Numbered from the stretch's first letter, positions 34,078 to 43,700 are shown. The stretch: DNA of 64,000 bases from Janibacter melonis (GCF_020567375.1 NZ_JAJBZM010000003.1:183439-247438), one strand, 5' to 3'. Translations and numbers: made by a program. The notes: generated by a model from the sequence alone, not told the origin.

Positions 34078-36213
34078 ATGAACGCCAAGAAGCTCTTCCG
34101 CGCCCCGCTCTTCTGGGCGCTCGCACTGCTCGTCATCTTCATGCTCGTCTTCCAGCTGGGCAGCGGGGGTGACTACGCCCGCATCGACACCTCCGCCGCC
34201 GAGAAGCTCATCGACGACGGCAAGGTGCAGGAGGCGCACTTCACGAGCGACAACACCCTCCAGCTCGACCTCAAGGACGGGCAGACCTACTCCGACGGCG
34301 ACGCGGTCACGGACGCCAAGCAGGTCGAGACGGAGTTCGTCGAGGCGCGTGCCGAGCACATGGTGACCCTCGTCGACGAGAAGGTCCCGGGCACGATCAA
34401 CGACACGATCGAGGAGCCGAGCATCTGGGGCTCGCTGCTCTTCTCGCTGCTCCCGCTGCTCCTGCTCGTCGGCCTCTTCTGGTTCATGATGAGCCAGGCC
34501 CAGGGCGGCAACCGCGTCATGCAGTTCGGCAAGTCCAAGGCCAAGCTCGCGAGCAAGGAGGCGCCGAAGGTCACCTTCTCCGACGTCGCCGGTGCCGACG
34601 AGGCCGTCGAGGAGCTGCACGAGATCGTCGAGTTCCTCAAGGAGCCGAGCAAGTTCCTCGCGGTCGGCGCGAAGATCCCCAAGGGCGTGCTGCTCTACGG
34701 CCAGCCCGGTACCGGCAAGACCCTCCTCGCGCGCGCCGTCGCCGGCGAGGCGGGCGTGCCCTTCTACTCGATCTCCGGCTCGGACTTCGTCGAGATGTTC
34801 GTCGGTGTCGGTGCCTCGCGCGTGCGCGACCTCTTCGAGCAGGCCAAGACCAACGCGCCCGCCATCGTCTTCGTCGACGAGATCGACGCCGTGGGTCGCC
34901 ACCGCGGTGCGGGTCTCGGCGGCGGTCACGACGAGCGCGAGCAGACGCTCAACCAGCTGCTCGTCGAGATGGACGGCTTCGACGTCAAGACCAACGTCAT
35001 CCTCATCGCGGCGACCAACCGCCCCGACATCCTCGACCCGGCGTTGCTGCGACCGGGCCGCTTCGACCGCCAGATCGGGGTCGAGAACCCCGACATGATC
35101 GGCCGCCACCGCATCCTCGAGGTGCACTCGGCCGGCAAGCCCATGGCCCCCGACGTCGACCTGCTCGCCGTCGCCCGTCGCACCCCCGGCATGACCGGCG
35201 CCGACCTGGCCAACGTGCTCAACGAGGCGGCGCTGCTCACCGCCCGAGGGGGCGGTCAGTTCATCGACGACCACGTCCTCGACGAGGCGATCGACCGCGT
35301 CATCGCCGGTCCGCAGAAGCGCACCCGGATCATGAGCGCCCAGGAGCGCAAGGTCACCGCGTACCACGAGGGCGGTCACGCGCTCGTCGCCGCGGCGATG
35401 AACCACACCGACCCCGTCGCGAAGGTGACGATCCTGCCCCGCGGTCGCGCGCTCGGCTACACGATGGTGCTGCCGACCGACGACAAGTACTCGACGTCAC
35501 GCAACGAGATCCTCGACCAGCTCGCCTACGCGCTCGGCGGCCGCGTCGCGGAGGAGATCATCTTCCACGACCCGACGACCGGCGCGGCCAACGACATCGA
35601 GAAGGCCACCGCGATGGCCCGCAAGATGGTCACGGAGTTCGGCATGAGCGAGCGCATCGGTGCGGTCAAGCTCGGCCAGAGCCAGGGCGAGGTCTTCCTC
35701 GGCCGCGACATGGGTCACCAGCGCGACTACTCGGAGGAGATCGCGAGCGTCGTCGACGACGAGGTGCGCCGCTTCATCGAGGCCGCCCACGACGAGGCCT
35801 GGCACGCGATCAACGACAACCGCGACGTCCTCGACCGTCTCGTCCTCGAGCTGCTCGAGCACGAGTCGCTCGGCCCGAAGGAGATCGCGGCGGTCTTCGC
35901 CGACGTGCGCAAGCGCCCGCGCCGCCCCACGTGGCTCTCCGCGGAGAACCGCACGATCTCCGACAAGCCCCCGGTCCTCACGCCCGCCGAGGAGGCCGCA
36001 CTCGCGGCCCGCTCGAACGGCTCGGCACCGGCCCCGAGCCCGACCGGCGCCCCGCCGGCCGGTGTCGGCGCCCAGCCGGGCGACCCGGGCACGGCGGCCG
36101 CCATCGACAAGGCGGCGGAGGAGGGGGCTACCCCCTACCCGGAGGAGCACCCGGCGGCCGAGGTCCGCGAGGTGCCCGACGGCGGCCAGGTCGACCCCGA
36201 CGGCCGTCACTGA
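34078..36213 (+). CDS. ftsH: ATP-dependent zinc metalloprotease FtsH
   Basis: 711 residues. Two membrane helices (about residues 9-27 and 119-140) flank a ~90-residue extracytoplasmic domain. The AAA+ domain has Walker A GQPGTGKT near residue 208, Walker [12 protein letters not shown] near 263 and the second region of homology [21 protein letters not shown]. The M41 protease site is HEGGH near residue 430. The C-terminal ~80 residues are proline/alanine-rich and unstructured. It degrades misfolded or short-lived membrane and cytosolic proteins. ATG at 34078 matches the family start MNAKKLF; a leaderless TTG at 34015 behind TAGTTT would add 21 residues and cannot be excluded. folE starts eight bases after the stop. 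Confidence 0.97.
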   Translation: MNAKKLFRAPLFWALALLVIFMLVFQLGSGGDYARIDTSAAEKLIDDGKVQEAHFTSDNTLQLDLKDGQTYSDGDAVTDAKQVETEFVEARAEHMVTLVDEKVPGTINDTIEEPSIWGSLLFSLLPLLLLVGLFWFMMSQAQGGNRVMQFGKSKAKLASKEAPKVTFSDVAGADEAVEELHEIVEFLKEPSKFLAVGAKIPKGVLLYGQPGTGKTLLARAVAGEAGVPFYSISGSDFVEMFVGVGASRVRDLFEQAKTNAPAIVFVDEIDAVGRHRGAGLGGGHDEREQTLNQLLVEMDGFDVKTNVILIAATNRPDILDPALLRPGRFDRQIGVENPDMIGRHRILEVHSAGKPMAPDVDLLAVARRTPGMTGADLANVLNEAALLTARGGGQFIDDHVLDEAIDRVIAGPQKRTRIMSAQERKVTAYHEGGHALVAAAMNHTDPVAKVTILPRGRALGYTMVLPTDDKYSTSRNEILDQLAYALGGRVAEEIIFHDPTTGAANDIEKATAMARKMVTEFGMSERIGAVKLGQSQGEVFLGRDMGHQRDYSEEIASVVDDEVRRFIEAAHDEAWHAINDNRDVLDRLVLELLEHESLGPKEIAAVFADVRKRPRRPTWLSAENRTISDKPPVLTPAEEAALAARSNGSAPAPSPTGAPPAGVGAQPGDPGTAAAIDKAAEEGATPYPEEHPAAEVREVPDGGQVDPDGRH

Positions 36214-36220
36214 GGTGACG

Positions 36221-36847
36221 ATGAGCCAGCACGAGGCCGAGGCCCTCGAGGCCGGGGCGGGCACCGGCCCGGTCGCCGCGGCGATGGACCTGCCGCGGAT
36301 CGAGGCCGCGGTGCGCGAGATCCTCATCGCGGTTGGGGAGGACCCCGACCGCGAGGGGCTCCTCGAGACCCCCGCGCGGGTCGCCCGGGCCTACGCGGAG
36401 ACCTTCGCCGGGCTGCACCAGGACCCGGCCGAGATCCTCGCGACGACCTTCGACATCGACCACGACGAGCTCGTCATGGTCCGTGACATCCCGCTGTACT
36501 CGACGTGCGAGCACCACCTCGTGCCCTTCCACGGGGTCGCCCACGTCGGGTACGTCCCCGGGCGCAGCGGCCAGGTGACCGGGCTGTCCAAGCTCGCCCG
36601 GCTCGTCGACGTCTACGCGCGCCGCCCCCAGGTGCAGGAGCGCCTCACCTCGCAGGTCGCCGACGCGCTCGTCGAGTGCCTCGACGTCACCGGCGTCATC
36701 GTCGTCGTCGAGGCCGAGCACCTGTGCATGTCGATGCGCGGCGTGCGCAAGCCGGGTGCGCGCACCCTCACCTCGGCGGTGCGCGGCCAGCTGCGCGACC
36801 CCGCGACCCGTGCAGAGGCGATGTCCCTGCTCATGGGGGCTCGCTGA
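36221..36847 (+). CDS. folE: GTP cyclohydrolase I
   Basis: 208 residues. The active-site segments are [12 protein letters not shown] (zinc ligands Cys and His, near residues 92-95), [23 protein letters not shown] and [16 protein letters not shown] (third zinc ligand Cys). It makes 7,8-dihydroneopterin triphosphate, the first step of folate synthesis. ATG at 36221 sits behind GAGG; GTG at 36215 is in frame just upstream. It overlaps or nearly abuts ftsH and folP, so the run ftsH-folE-folP-folBK-DUF3180 is one operon. Confidence 0.96.
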   Translation: MSQHEAEALEAGAGTGPVAAAMDLPRIEAAVREILIAVGEDPDREGLLETPARVARAYAETFAGLHQDPAEILATTFDIDHDELVMVRDIPLYSTCEHHLVPFHGVAHVGYVPGRSGQVTGLSKLARLVDVYARRPQVQERLTSQVADALVECLDVTGVIVVVEAEHLCMSMRGVRKPGARTLTSAVRGQLRDPATRAEAMSLLMGAR

Positions 36848-36849
36848 CC

Positions 36850-37680
36850 GTGCTCCTGCAGCGAGGCGAGCGCCCCGCGATCATGGGGATCGTCAACGTC
36901 ACCCCGGACTCCTTCAGCGACGGGGGACGGTGGTACGACGAGGACGCCGCGGTCGCGCACGGGCTCGAGCTCGTCGCGCAGGGCGCGACGCTCGTCGACG
37001 TGGGCGGTGAGTCCACCCGTCCGGGCGCGCACCGCCCGGACGAGGACGAGGAGGTGCGCCGCGTCGTGCCCGTCGTGCGCCGCCTCGCCGACGAGGGCGT
37101 CGCGGTCTCGGTCGACACCATGCGCACGCGGGTCGCGGCTGCTGCGGTCGAGGCCGGTGCCGCGGTCATCAACGACGTGAGCGGCGGGCTCGCCGAGCCC
37201 GAGATCGCCTCCGTCGTCGCCGGGAGCGACATCCCCTTCGTCGTCATGCACTGGCGGGGCCACTCGACCGACATGTACGCGGCGGCGAGCTACGACGACG
37301 TCGTCGGCGAGGTGTGCACCGAGCTCGAGCAGCGCGTCGAGGTCCTCCTCGCGGCCGGTCTCGGCGAGCACCAGCTCGTCCTCGACCCCGGCATCGGCTT
37401 CGCGAAGACCGCCGAGCACAACTGGGAGCTCCTCGCCGGCCTCGAGCGCGTCGTCGCGCTCGGCCGCCCGGTGCTCCTCGGCACCTCGCGCAAGGGCTTC
37501 CTCGGCAAGGTCGGCCGCGCCGCCGGCGCCGAGCGCCCGCCCGTCGAGCGCGACACGGCGACCGCCGTGACGACGGCCCTCGCCGCCCGCACCGGCGTGT
37601 GGGCCGTCCGCGTGCACGACGTCGTCGCCTCGGTCGACGCCCTCGACGTCGTCGACGCCCTGGAGGCCCACCGTGCCTGA
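36850..37680 (+). CDS. folP: Dihydropteroate synthase
   Basis: 276 residues. The N-terminal IMGIVNVTPDSFSDGG motif (pterin pyrophosphate site), the second signature LVDVGGESTRPGA, NDVSGGLAEPE, LDPGIGFAKT and the final VRVHDV are all present. It condenses p-aminobenzoate with dihydropterin pyrophosphate and is the sulfonamide target. GTG begins two bases after the folE stop. Its stop overlaps folBK by eight bases. Confidence 0.96.
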   Translation: MLLQRGERPAIMGIVNVTPDSFSDGGRWYDEDAAVAHGLELVAQGATLVDVGGESTRPGAHRPDEDEEVRRVVPVVRRLADEGVAVSVDTMRTRVAAAAVEAGAAVINDVSGGLAEPEIASVVAGSDIPFVVMHWRGHSTDMYAAASYDDVVGEVCTELEQRVEVLLAAGLGEHQLVLDPGIGFAKTAEHNWELLAGLERVVALGRPVLLGTSRKGFLGKVGRAAGAERPPVERDTATAVTTALAARTGVWAVRVHDVVASVDALDVVDALEAHRA

Positions 37681-38542
37681 TCGTGACGTCATCGAGCTGC
37701 TCGGGGTCCGGGCGAAGGGGTACCACGGCGTGCTGGACTTCGAGCGGCGCGACGGGCAGGACTTCGTCGTCGACGTGCTCATGGGCACCGACCTCTCGCG
37801 CGCAGGAGCGAGCGACGACCTCGCCGACACCGTGAGCTACGCCGAGATCGCCGCAGCGGTCGTCGCCCGCATCGAGGGCGAGCCCCTCGACCTCATCGAG
37901 GCGCTCGCCGAGCGCATCGCCGGCGACGTCCTGCTCCGCCCCGAGATCGGCGACGTCGAGGTCGTCGTGCACAAGCCGCAGGCGCCGGTGGGCGTCCCCT
38001 TCGGCGACGTGCGGGTCCGGGTGCGCCGCACCCGGCGCAGCGCCGTCGTCGTCGCCCTCGGCAGCAACCTCGGCGACTCCACCCAGACCCTCCACGACGC
38101 TGTCGACGCGCTGCGCGCGCACGTCGACCTCACCGCGGTGAGCCGCAGCTACGCGACCGACCCCGTCGGGGGCCCCGAGCAGCCCGACTACGTCAACGCC
38201 GTCGCGGTCGGCACGACCTCGCTCACGCCGTGGGCGCTCCTGGCGGCCCTGCACGGCATCGAGGCCGGCCACGGCCGCACCCGTGAGGTGCGCTGGGGGC
38301 CTCGCACGCTCGACCTCGACCTCGTCGCCTACGGCACGACCGGCGGGGCCGACGAGGCCCGCCTCGACGCCCCGGTCCTCACCGTGCCGCACCCCCGCGC
38401 GCACGAGCGGGCCTTCGTCCTCGTGCCGTGGCTCGACGCCGACCCCGATGCCCGGCTGCGCGTCGACGGCGAGGTCCGTGCCGTCGCCGAGCTCGTCACC
38501 GCTCTCGACACGACCGGTGTGCGGGCGGTGGACGGCCGATGA
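37673..38542 (+). CDS. folBK: Bifunctional dihydroneopterin aldolase / HPPK (FolB-FolK fusion)
   Basis: 289 residues with two domains in one frame. Residues ~6-118 are dihydroneopterin aldolase (LLGVRAKGYHGVLDFERRDGQ, DTVSYAEIAAAV, VVVHKPQAPVGVPF). Residues ~122-285 are 6-hydroxymethyl-dihydropterin pyrophosphokinase (VVALGSNLGDS, GPEQPDYVNAV, RWGPRTLDLDLVAYG, VPHPRAHERAFVL). The fusion joins consecutive folate steps and occurs in some actinomycetes. The GTG start overlaps folP by eight bases; the stop overlaps the next ATG by four (ATGA). Confidence 0.95.
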   Translation: MPDRDVIELLGVRAKGYHGVLDFERRDGQDFVVDVLMGTDLSRAGASDDLADTVSYAEIAAAVVARIEGEPLDLIEALAERIAGDVLLRPEIGDVEVVVHKPQAPVGVPFGDVRVRVRRTRRSAVVVALGSNLGDSTQTLHDAVDALRAHVDLTAVSRSYATDPVGGPEQPDYVNAVAVGTTSLTPWALLAALHGIEAGHGRTREVRWGPRTLDLDLVAYGTTGGADEARLDAPVLTVPHPRAHERAFVLVPWLDADPDARLRVDGEVRAVAELVTALDTTGVRAVDGR

Positions 38543-39021
38543 TGATGATCGAGGGCCTGCGCTGGCGCACGACGCTCGTCACCGGTCTCGTCACCACCGT
38601 CGTGTCGTGGTTGCTCAGCCGCTGGTGGGTCGCGTCGGGGGAGCGGGTCGTCCAGACGCCGTGGCTGGCCGCCGCGCTCCTGGTGGTCATGGCCCTCGCG
38701 CTCCTCGTCGTCGCCTGGCCGATGCGTCGCTACCGCCGCGAGGGCACCGCGGTCGCCCCGCTGCGGGCCGCCCGGATCCTCGGCCTGGCCCAGGCCGGTG
38801 CGCTCACCGGCGCGGTCGTCTGCGGGCTCTACCTCGGGCACGCGCTCGTCCTGCTGCCCGACCTCGGCTTCGGCAGCCACGCCGAGCTCGCGCTGCGCCT
38901 CGGCGCCGCCGCGCTGACCGGTGCGCTCGTCGCGGTCGCCGGGCACGTCGCCCAGGGCTGGTGCCGCATCCGCGACGAGGACCGCTCCGACCCCGCCGAG
39001 GGGTCGACCGGACGCCGCTGA
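38539..39021 (+). CDS. DUF3180 membrane protein
   Basis: 160 residues with four predicted helices (about residues 10-27, 40-60, 80-105 and 115-137) and a charged C-terminal tail. The gene always-next-to-folK position and topology match DUF3180, an actinobacterial family of unknown function. ATGA overlap with folBK indicates translational coupling, so it is the last gene of the ftsH-folate operon. It ends 14 bases before the convergent sortase gene, with no hairpin between the two. Confidence 0.88.
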   Translation: MMMIEGLRWRTTLVTGLVTTVVSWLLSRWWVASGERVVQTPWLAAALLVVMALALLVVAWPMRRYRREGTAVAPLRAARILGLAQAGALTGAVVCGLYLGHALVLLPDLGFGSHAELALRLGAAALTGALVAVAGHVAQGWCRIRDEDRSDPAEGSTGRR

Positions 39022-39035
39022 GGCGGCCCCGTCGC

Positions 39036-39800
39036 TCAGGCCGGGTCGGCCCAGACGACCCAGTTGCCCTCGTAGTGCCCGCCCTGCAGCGGGGTCGTCG
39101 GGTCGCACGTGATGAGGCGCAGGACCGGCCGCGGGTTGTCGTGGTCCCAGATCGTGTCGTCCTGGGGCACCTCGGTCTTGCTCGCGGCCGACGAGCGGGT
39201 GATCCGCCAGGCCACCTCGCGCCCGCTGCCGTAGGTGACGGTCACGCGGTCGCCGATCTTGACCTGCGGGAGGTTCCAGAAGACGTCGGGCTCGCTGCCG
39301 TGGTTGATGTGGCCGACGAGGATGCTCGCGCCGGTCTGGCCGGGCTTGGGCCACCCGGACTCGGCGTACCAGCCCGCGGTGCCGAAGGGGGGTGCGAGGA
39401 CGTCGTCGGCGTCGAGGTAGGTCGCCTGCAGCGACGCGTCGACGAGGGTGCGCCCGCCCGAGGTGACGGTGACGCGGGTCGGGTCTCCGGACGGGGCGGC
39501 GGTGGCCGACGGGGCCGGCGGGGGCGTCGTCGACGTGGAGCGGCGCGCGGGGGTCGTCGCGGACGAGGACGAGGACGAGCGACGGCTCGTGCGGCTCGAG
39601 GTGGCGGAGGGCTCGCTCGTGCTCGACGAGGTCGAGATCTCGCTCGGGGCGACGTAGGTGCCCGGCGCGACGCTGTCGTCGCTCGTCAGCCACCACGCGC
39701 CGAGAGCGATCGCGCCGAGGGTGCCGACGCCGAGCAGGCTCGCGAGGACGCGGATCGCGAGGGTCTCGCCGTGCTGCGGGCTGCGGGGTGTACGGGCCAC
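39036..39800 (-). CDS. Sortase-like transpeptidase (class E/F-like), catalytic Arg not evident
   Basis: 254 residues: short basic N-terminus, one helix (about residues 18-37), a Ser/Thr-rich linker of ~60 residues and a C-terminal sortase fold. The catalytic His is in LVGHINHG (His164) and Cys232 in LRLITCDP. After the cysteine, the remaining 22 residues contain no arginine, although known sortases place the third catalytic residue there. Either an arginine elsewhere substitutes, or activity is altered. Sortases cleave surface proteins at a C-terminal motif and join them to the wall. It lies next to a candidate substrate (39992-40900). Start GTG has AGGAG nine bases up. Confidence 0.8.
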   Translation of the reverse strand: MARTPRSPQHGETLAIRVLASLLGVGTLGAIALGAWWLTSDDSVAPGTYVAPSEISTSSSTSEPSATSSRTSRRSSSSSSATTPARRSTSTTPPPAPSATAAPSGDPTRVTVTSGGRTLVDASLQATYLDADDVLAPPFGTAGWYAESGWPKPGQTGASILVGHINHGSEPDVFWNLPQVKIGDRVTVTYGSGREVAWRITRSSAASKTEVPQDDTIWDHDNPRPVLRLITCDPTTPLQGGHYEGNWVVWADPA

Positions 39801-39877
39801 GCTTCGGGCTCCTGGGGTCGGCGCGGGTCACGCGTCGGGGACGGACCGGTCAAGTATCGCAGGGGCGGCGACCGGCA

Positions 39878-39921
39878 CGAAGGGGGCGACCCACCGGTGG
39901 TCCGGGTGGTCGCCCCCTTCG
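39878..39921 (-). terminator. Terminator of the surface-protein gene
   Basis: Long stem of 14 + 4 pairs with a two-base mismatch (39878-39897 with 39902-39921), base CGAAGGGGGCGACC. It lies downstream of the minus-strand gene ending at 39992 and before the sortase gene. Confidence 0.8.
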
Positions 39922-39926
39922 TCTCG

Positions 39927-40000
39927 GGCGGGTGCCCTCAGTGCCGCTAGGAGGGCGGGTGCCCTCAGTGCCGCTAGGAGGGCGGGTGCCCTCAGTGCCG
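39927..40000. repeat. 27-bp tandem repeat overlapping a gene end
   Basis: 2.7 copies of a 27-base unit (copies begin at 39927, 39954 and 39981). The last copy contains the stop codon and final residues of the surface-protein gene, so the gene's 3' end has been duplicated downstream by slippage. Confidence 0.9.
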
Positions 40001-40900
40001 CGCGGACGCCCGGCGGCGGGTGAGGGCCAGGCCGAGGCCGCCGACCGCGGCGAGCAGACCGCCGCCGAGGAGCAGCGCCGGGCTCTGGCCGGACCCGCCC
40101 TGGCTCGCGTCGGTCTGGACCAGGGCCGGGGTCTGCACGCTCGTCGGGCTGCCCGAGGTCGCCGTCGGGTCGGAGCTCGTCGTCGGGTCCGGGTCCTCGC
40201 TCGTCGGCTCGTCGGTCGTGGGCTCGTCGGTCGTCGGCTCGTCCGTGGTGGGCTCGTCGGTCGTCGGGGTCGGCTCGGAGTCCGCCTCGGTCACCTCGAT
40301 CGTGCCGACGGAGGTGCTCTCGGAGACGTTGGTGCACCGGAGGGTGACGTTCGTCGTGTACGACTGGCCGTCGGCGTCGGCGTACCCGCGGATGAAGGCG
40401 GTGAGGTCGGTGGCCTCGACGTCGTAGGTGCCGGCGCTCGGGGCGGGCACGGAGACCGAGCCGGTCGCGGTGACGACGAGCTCGCCGGACGCGGGCACGT
40501 CGGTGAGCGGAGAGGTGAAGGCGATGTCGCCGTCGACGCTGTCGGTGCCGTCGCTCACGGAGACGCCGGCCGCGTTGAGCGGGTCGCTCGGCGCGTCGAC
40601 CGCGCGGACGTTGAGCAGGGAGTACAGCGAGTCGCGGCGGGACTCGGGGATCGTCACGACCGCGGTGACGTCGGAGGTGATCTGCTCGCCCTCCTCGACG
40701 CTCGTCGGCAGGTCGACGGTGTAGCTGACGCTCACGTCCGGGTCGCCGGCGATCTGCCCCAGGTTGAGCACCTCGTAGGTGCACTCGTAGTCCTGGGTGA
40801 CGGTGACGGCCTGCGCCGGAGCGGCCAGGCCGACGGCGGCGATGCCGATGCCGGCGAGGGCCGCGGCCCCGGCGGACGTGCGGACGTGGCGACGTGCCAT
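39992..40900 (-). CDS. Secreted, probably wall-anchored surface protein (DUF6801-like)
   Basis: 302 residues. Signal peptide ending PAQA (residue ~31); a ~170-residue beta-rich ectodomain with two cysteines (YECTYE and LRCTN) that likely pair; a Thr/Pro/Glu/Asp repeat linker (four PTTDE copies); and a C-terminal hydrophobic helix followed by TRRRASARH. That tail is the layout of a sortase substrate, but no LPXTG is seen; the nearest match upstream of the helix is LVQTD. It may be a variant signal, or the helix may simply anchor it. The adjacent sortase gene supports the first. ATG at 40900 is chosen for the signal peptide and AGGGGAG. Ectodomain function unknown. Confidence 0.8.
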   Translation of the reverse strand: MARRHVRTSAGAAALAGIGIAAVGLAAPAQAVTVTQDYECTYEVLNLGQIAGDPDVSVSYTVDLPTSVEEGEQITSDVTAVVTIPESRRDSLYSLLNVRAVDAPSDPLNAAGVSVSDGTDSVDGDIAFTSPLTDVPASGELVVTATGSVSVPAPSAGTYDVEATDLTAFIRGYADADGQSYTTNVTLRCTNVSESTSVGTIEVTEADSEPTPTTDEPTTDEPTTDEPTTDEPTSEDPDPTTSSDPTATSGSPTSVQTPALVQTDASQGGSGQSPALLLGGGLLAAVGGLGLALTRRRASARH

Positions 40901-41001
40901 GCGATGAGCTCCCCTGCGAAGTCGAGCGGACGCCTGCTCGTCCCCCTCGGTCGGGCACAACCTACCGGCTGCACCATCCAGGGCGGAAGGAGGTCGGTCC
41001 G

Positions 41002-42177
41002 CTACTTGTCGACGTCACCGACGACGAAGAACATCGACCCGAGGATCGCGACGAGGTCGCCGACGAGCTCTCCGGGCAGCAGCTGCGAGAGCACCTGGAC
41101 GTTGTTGAAGGACGCCGAGCGCAGCTTGAGCCGCCACGGGGTCTTCTCGCCGCGGCTGACGAGGTGGTAGCCGTTGATGCCCAGGGGGTTCTCGGTCGCG
41201 GTGTACCGCTCGCCCTCGGGCACCTTGAGCACCTTGGGCAGGCGCTGGTTGACCGGCCCCGCGGGGAGCTCGCGCAGGCGCTCGGCGCACGCCTGGGCGA
41301 GGTCGAGGCTCACGTGGGTCTGCTCGAGCAGCACCTCGAGGCGGGCGAGGCAGTCGCCGTCGGTGCGCGTGACGACCCGGCCGGGACCTCCGGGCGCGAA
41401 GAGCTCGCCGTAGGCGAGGTACGGGGCGTCGCGACGCAGGTCGAGGTCGACGCCGCTCGCCCGGGCGATGGGTCCGGAGACGCCGTACGCGCAGGCGAGC
41501 TCGGGGGAGAGGACGCCGACCCCCTTCGTGCGGGCCTGGAGGATCTCGTTGCCGACGAGGAGCCCCTCGAGCTGCGGCATCCGGCCGCGCACGGCGGCGA
41601 CGGCCGCGTCGACGCGGTCGAGCCAGCCGGCCGGGAGGTCCTCCTTGAGACCGCCGACGCGGTTGAACATGTAGTGCATGCGCCCGCCGGAGATCTCCTC
41701 CATGACGGCCTGGATCTCCTCGCGCTCGGTGAAGGCGTAGAAGATCGGGGTGATCGCGCCGAGCTCGAGGGGGTAGGAGCCGAGGAACATCAGGTGGTTG
41801 AGCACGCGGTTGAGCTCGGCGAGCAGGGTCCGTGCCCACACCGCGCGCTCGGGCACCTCCATGCCGAGCATCGCCTCGACGCCCATGACGACGCCGAGCT
41901 CGTTGCCGAAGGCGGAGAGCCAGTCGTGACGGTTGGCGAGCACGGTGATCTGGCGGTAGTCGCGGACCTCGAAGAGCTTCTCCGCGCCGCGGTGCATGTA
42001 CCCGACGACCGGGTCGGCGTGCAGGAGCCGCTCGCCGTCGAGCACGACGCGCAGGCGCAGCACGCCGTGGGTCGCCGGGTGCTGCGGACCGATGTTGAGC
42101 ACCATGTCGGTGCTGTGCACGGCAGACCCGACGCCGAGGGTGACCTCACGAGGCTCGGTGGTCGGCGGGGTGGGCAT
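41002..42177 (-). CDS. nuoD: Orphan NADH-quinone oxidoreductase subunit D (NuoD/NDUFS2-like)
   Basis: 391 residues, full length for NuoD. N-terminal [12 protein letters not shown] (His33 and His37 near the quinone pocket), [12 protein letters not shown] (residues 59-70), [12 protein letters not shown] and the C-terminal [19 protein letters not shown] are all conserved. In complex I, this subunit forms the quinone cavity with NuoB. Here no other nuo gene is present, so it is either part of a second, dispersed complex or has a separate role. Arg63 lies at the position methylated in mitochondrial NDUFS2 by NDUFAF7, and an NDUFAF7-type gene is at 46897-47847. ATG at 42189 is an alternative start. 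Confidence 0.92.
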   Translation of the reverse strand: MPTPPTTEPREVTLGVGSAVHSTDMVLNIGPQHPATHGVLRLRVVLDGERLLHADPVVGYMHRGAEKLFEVRDYRQITVLANRHDWLSAFGNELGVVMGVEAMLGMEVPERAVWARTLLAELNRVLNHLMFLGSYPLELGAITPIFYAFTEREEIQAVMEEISGGRMHYMFNRVGGLKEDLPAGWLDRVDAAVAAVRGRMPQLEGLLVGNEILQARTKGVGVLSPELACAYGVSGPIARASGVDLDLRRDAPYLAYGELFAPGGPGRVVTRTDGDCLARLEVLLEQTHVSLDLAQACAERLRELPAGPVNQRLPKVLKVPEGERYTATENPLGINGYHLVSRGEKTPWRLKLRSASFNNVQVLSQLLPGELVGDLVAILGSMFFVVGDVDK

Positions 42178-42228
42178 GCAGCCGAGCATGCCACCGGTGC
42201 CGGCGGGCCGCGAGGAGCGGCGCCTGGT

Positions 42229-42234
42229 TATCGT
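42229..42234 (+). promoter_or_regulatory. -10 hexamer for the leader ORF / SGNH hydrolase
   Basis: TATCGT ends six bases before the ATG at 42241, the local leaderless pattern. No convincing -35 is seen. Confidence 0.5.
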
Positions 42235-42240
42235 CGGGGC

Positions 42241-42270
42241 ATGGACCTCCGGCCCGCCGCGGCCCGGTGA
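42241..42270 (+). CDS. Nine-codon leaderless leader ORF (MDLRPAAAR) coupled to the SGNH gene
   Basis: ATG at the predicted transcription start is followed by eight sense codons and TGA. The TGA overlaps the SGNH hydrolase GTG (GTGA at 42267-42270), so ribosomes ending here could restart on the hydrolase, which lacks its own ribosome-binding site. Nothing like it is annotated by homology; the support is promoter spacing and the four-base overlap. It may simply be a loading device for the hydrolase. Confidence 0.5.
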   Translation: MDLRPAAAR

Positions 42271-43460
42271 GCTCGGCCCGCGCCCTGCTCGCCGGGGCTC
42301 TCGCGGCCGTCGGGCTGGCCCTCGTCGTCGCCGCCCCCGGCCCGCCGGAGCGTCGCGAGGGCGCGGCCGTCGCCCACGCCGCCGTCCTGCAGCCCTGGTA
42401 CACCGCGCTCGTCGACGCAGACCAGGCGCCGGCCACCGTCGTCGTCATGGGCGACTCCGTGAGCGAGGGCTACGGGCTCGGCGAGGACCTCTCCGTGCGC
42501 TGGGTCTCGCGGCTCCAGGACGCGCTGCGCGGGCAGGGCGCGACGAGCGACTGCCCGACCGGGCCCAGCGGCTTCCACGGCACGACCTCGCTCGTGCCCG
42601 CGTGGTACGCCGCGCCGACCCTGCCCGACGCCCGCACGACGGGGCAGGTCCGCGAGATCGGCACCGTCGGCCCCGGCGGGCGCGCGCTGGTCCTCGGGCC
42701 GGGCGCCACGGTCTCGTGGCGGGTGAGCGCGAGCGAGGTGGCCGTCGGCTACCGGACCGGGCCGGCGGGTGGCGACCTCGAGATCACCGCGGACGGCCAG
42801 GAGACCCTCGCGGGGCGCCGGGTCGTCACCCAGGACCCGGTCGACGAGCGCCGGGTCTGGCACTCGCAGAGCCAGGACCTCGACGAGCGCACGTGGACCG
42901 TGCGCAACCTCAGCACGGACCGCACCGTCACGGTCACCGACCTCACGCCCTTCCGCGGGGACCGCGACCGGTGCGTGCACGTCGTCGACGCGTCGCACTC
43001 GGGGATCTCCGCCCGCTCGGTGAGCGAGCGTGTCGAGTACATCCGCGACTCGCTGTCGATGAACCCCGACCTGCTCGTCGTCCCTCTCGGCTTCAACGAC
43101 GCCCGCGCGGGCCAGACGCCCGACGAGCTGCGCGAGAGCCTGCGCACGATCGTCGCGACCTCGCGGCGGATGGGCTACGAGGGGCCGGTCCTGCTCGTCT
43201 CGTGGCACGCGCCGCCGCCGGCCTTCTTCGACCGCTCGTGGTCGGGGTACCGCGAGGCGCTGCGCTCGATGTCCGAGGAGGACGGGGTGGCCTACGTCGA
43301 CGCCGGCGCCGCGATGCCCCCGGTCGTCGGTGCCCCGCGGGGGGTCTACCTCGACGCCCTGCACCCCGGACGGGCCGGTCAGGTGATCATCGCCGAGACC
43401 CTCACCCGCGTGCTCACCCCGCCCGGCCCGGTGCTGCCGGTGCCGTCGACGACGCGCTGA
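42267..43460 (+). CDS. Secreted SGNH/GDSL-type hydrolase
   Basis: 397 residues. N-terminal signal peptide or anchor (about residues 3-24), then the SGNH core. Block I is [12 protein letters not shown] with the nucleophilic Ser near residue 64, Gly lies in SHSGISA near 246, Asn in PLGFNDA near 275, and the Asp/His pair in YLDALHP near 370. Between blocks I and II is an inserted beta-rich region of ~130 residues, as in esterases with a carbohydrate-binding jelly-roll. It probably deacetylates or hydrolyses esters on extracellular polysaccharide or lipid. GTG overlaps the leader ORF stop. Confidence 0.85.
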   Translation: MSSARALLAGALAAVGLALVVAAPGPPERREGAAVAHAAVLQPWYTALVDADQAPATVVVMGDSVSEGYGLGEDLSVRWVSRLQDALRGQGATSDCPTGPSGFHGTTSLVPAWYAAPTLPDARTTGQVREIGTVGPGGRALVLGPGATVSWRVSASEVAVGYRTGPAGGDLEITADGQETLAGRRVVTQDPVDERRVWHSQSQDLDERTWTVRNLSTDRTVTVTDLTPFRGDRDRCVHVVDASHSGISARSVSERVEYIRDSLSMNPDLLVVPLGFNDARAGQTPDELRESLRTIVATSRRMGYEGPVLLVSWHAPPPAFFDRSWSGYREALRSMSEEDGVAYVDAGAAMPPVVGAPRGVYLDALHPGRAGQVIIAETLTRVLTPPGPVLPVPSTTR

Positions 43461-43463
43461 GCG

Positions 43464-43635
43464 GCCCCCCTTCGCCGGGCCCCCTCGCCGAGGTATGGCG
43501 ATCCGTCGCCACGAAGGGGTGGGCGCCGGCCGATCTCCATACCTCGGCAGCCCCCCTTCGCCGGGCCCCCTCGCCGAGTTATGGCAATCCGTCGCCACGA
43601 AGGGGTGGGTGCCGGCCGATCTCCATACCTCGGCG
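43464..43635. repeat. Two tandem 86-bp palindromic repeats
   Basis: Two copies (43464-43549, 43550-43635) differing at only a few positions. Each contains a 12-bp inverted pair GCCGAGGTATGG / CCATACCTCGGC (43487-43498 with 43537-43548; in copy 2 43573-43584 with 43623-43634, where one arm has GAGTTATGG). Between the arms is CACGAAGGGGTGGG. The array fills the gap between the SGNH and P450 genes. A degenerate third start follows at 43636. Confidence 0.9.
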
Positions 43636-43700
43636 GTACCCCTTCGCCCGGTCGTGAGGGTCGTCGCGAGCGGCGGCGGGGGCCGTGGCAGGCTCCCCCC

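Noticed and set aside
41002..42177. Orphan nuoD as a pseudogene remnant of a lost nuo operon.
   Set aside because: Full length, uninterrupted, all quinone-site motifs kept, and codon use like its neighbours.
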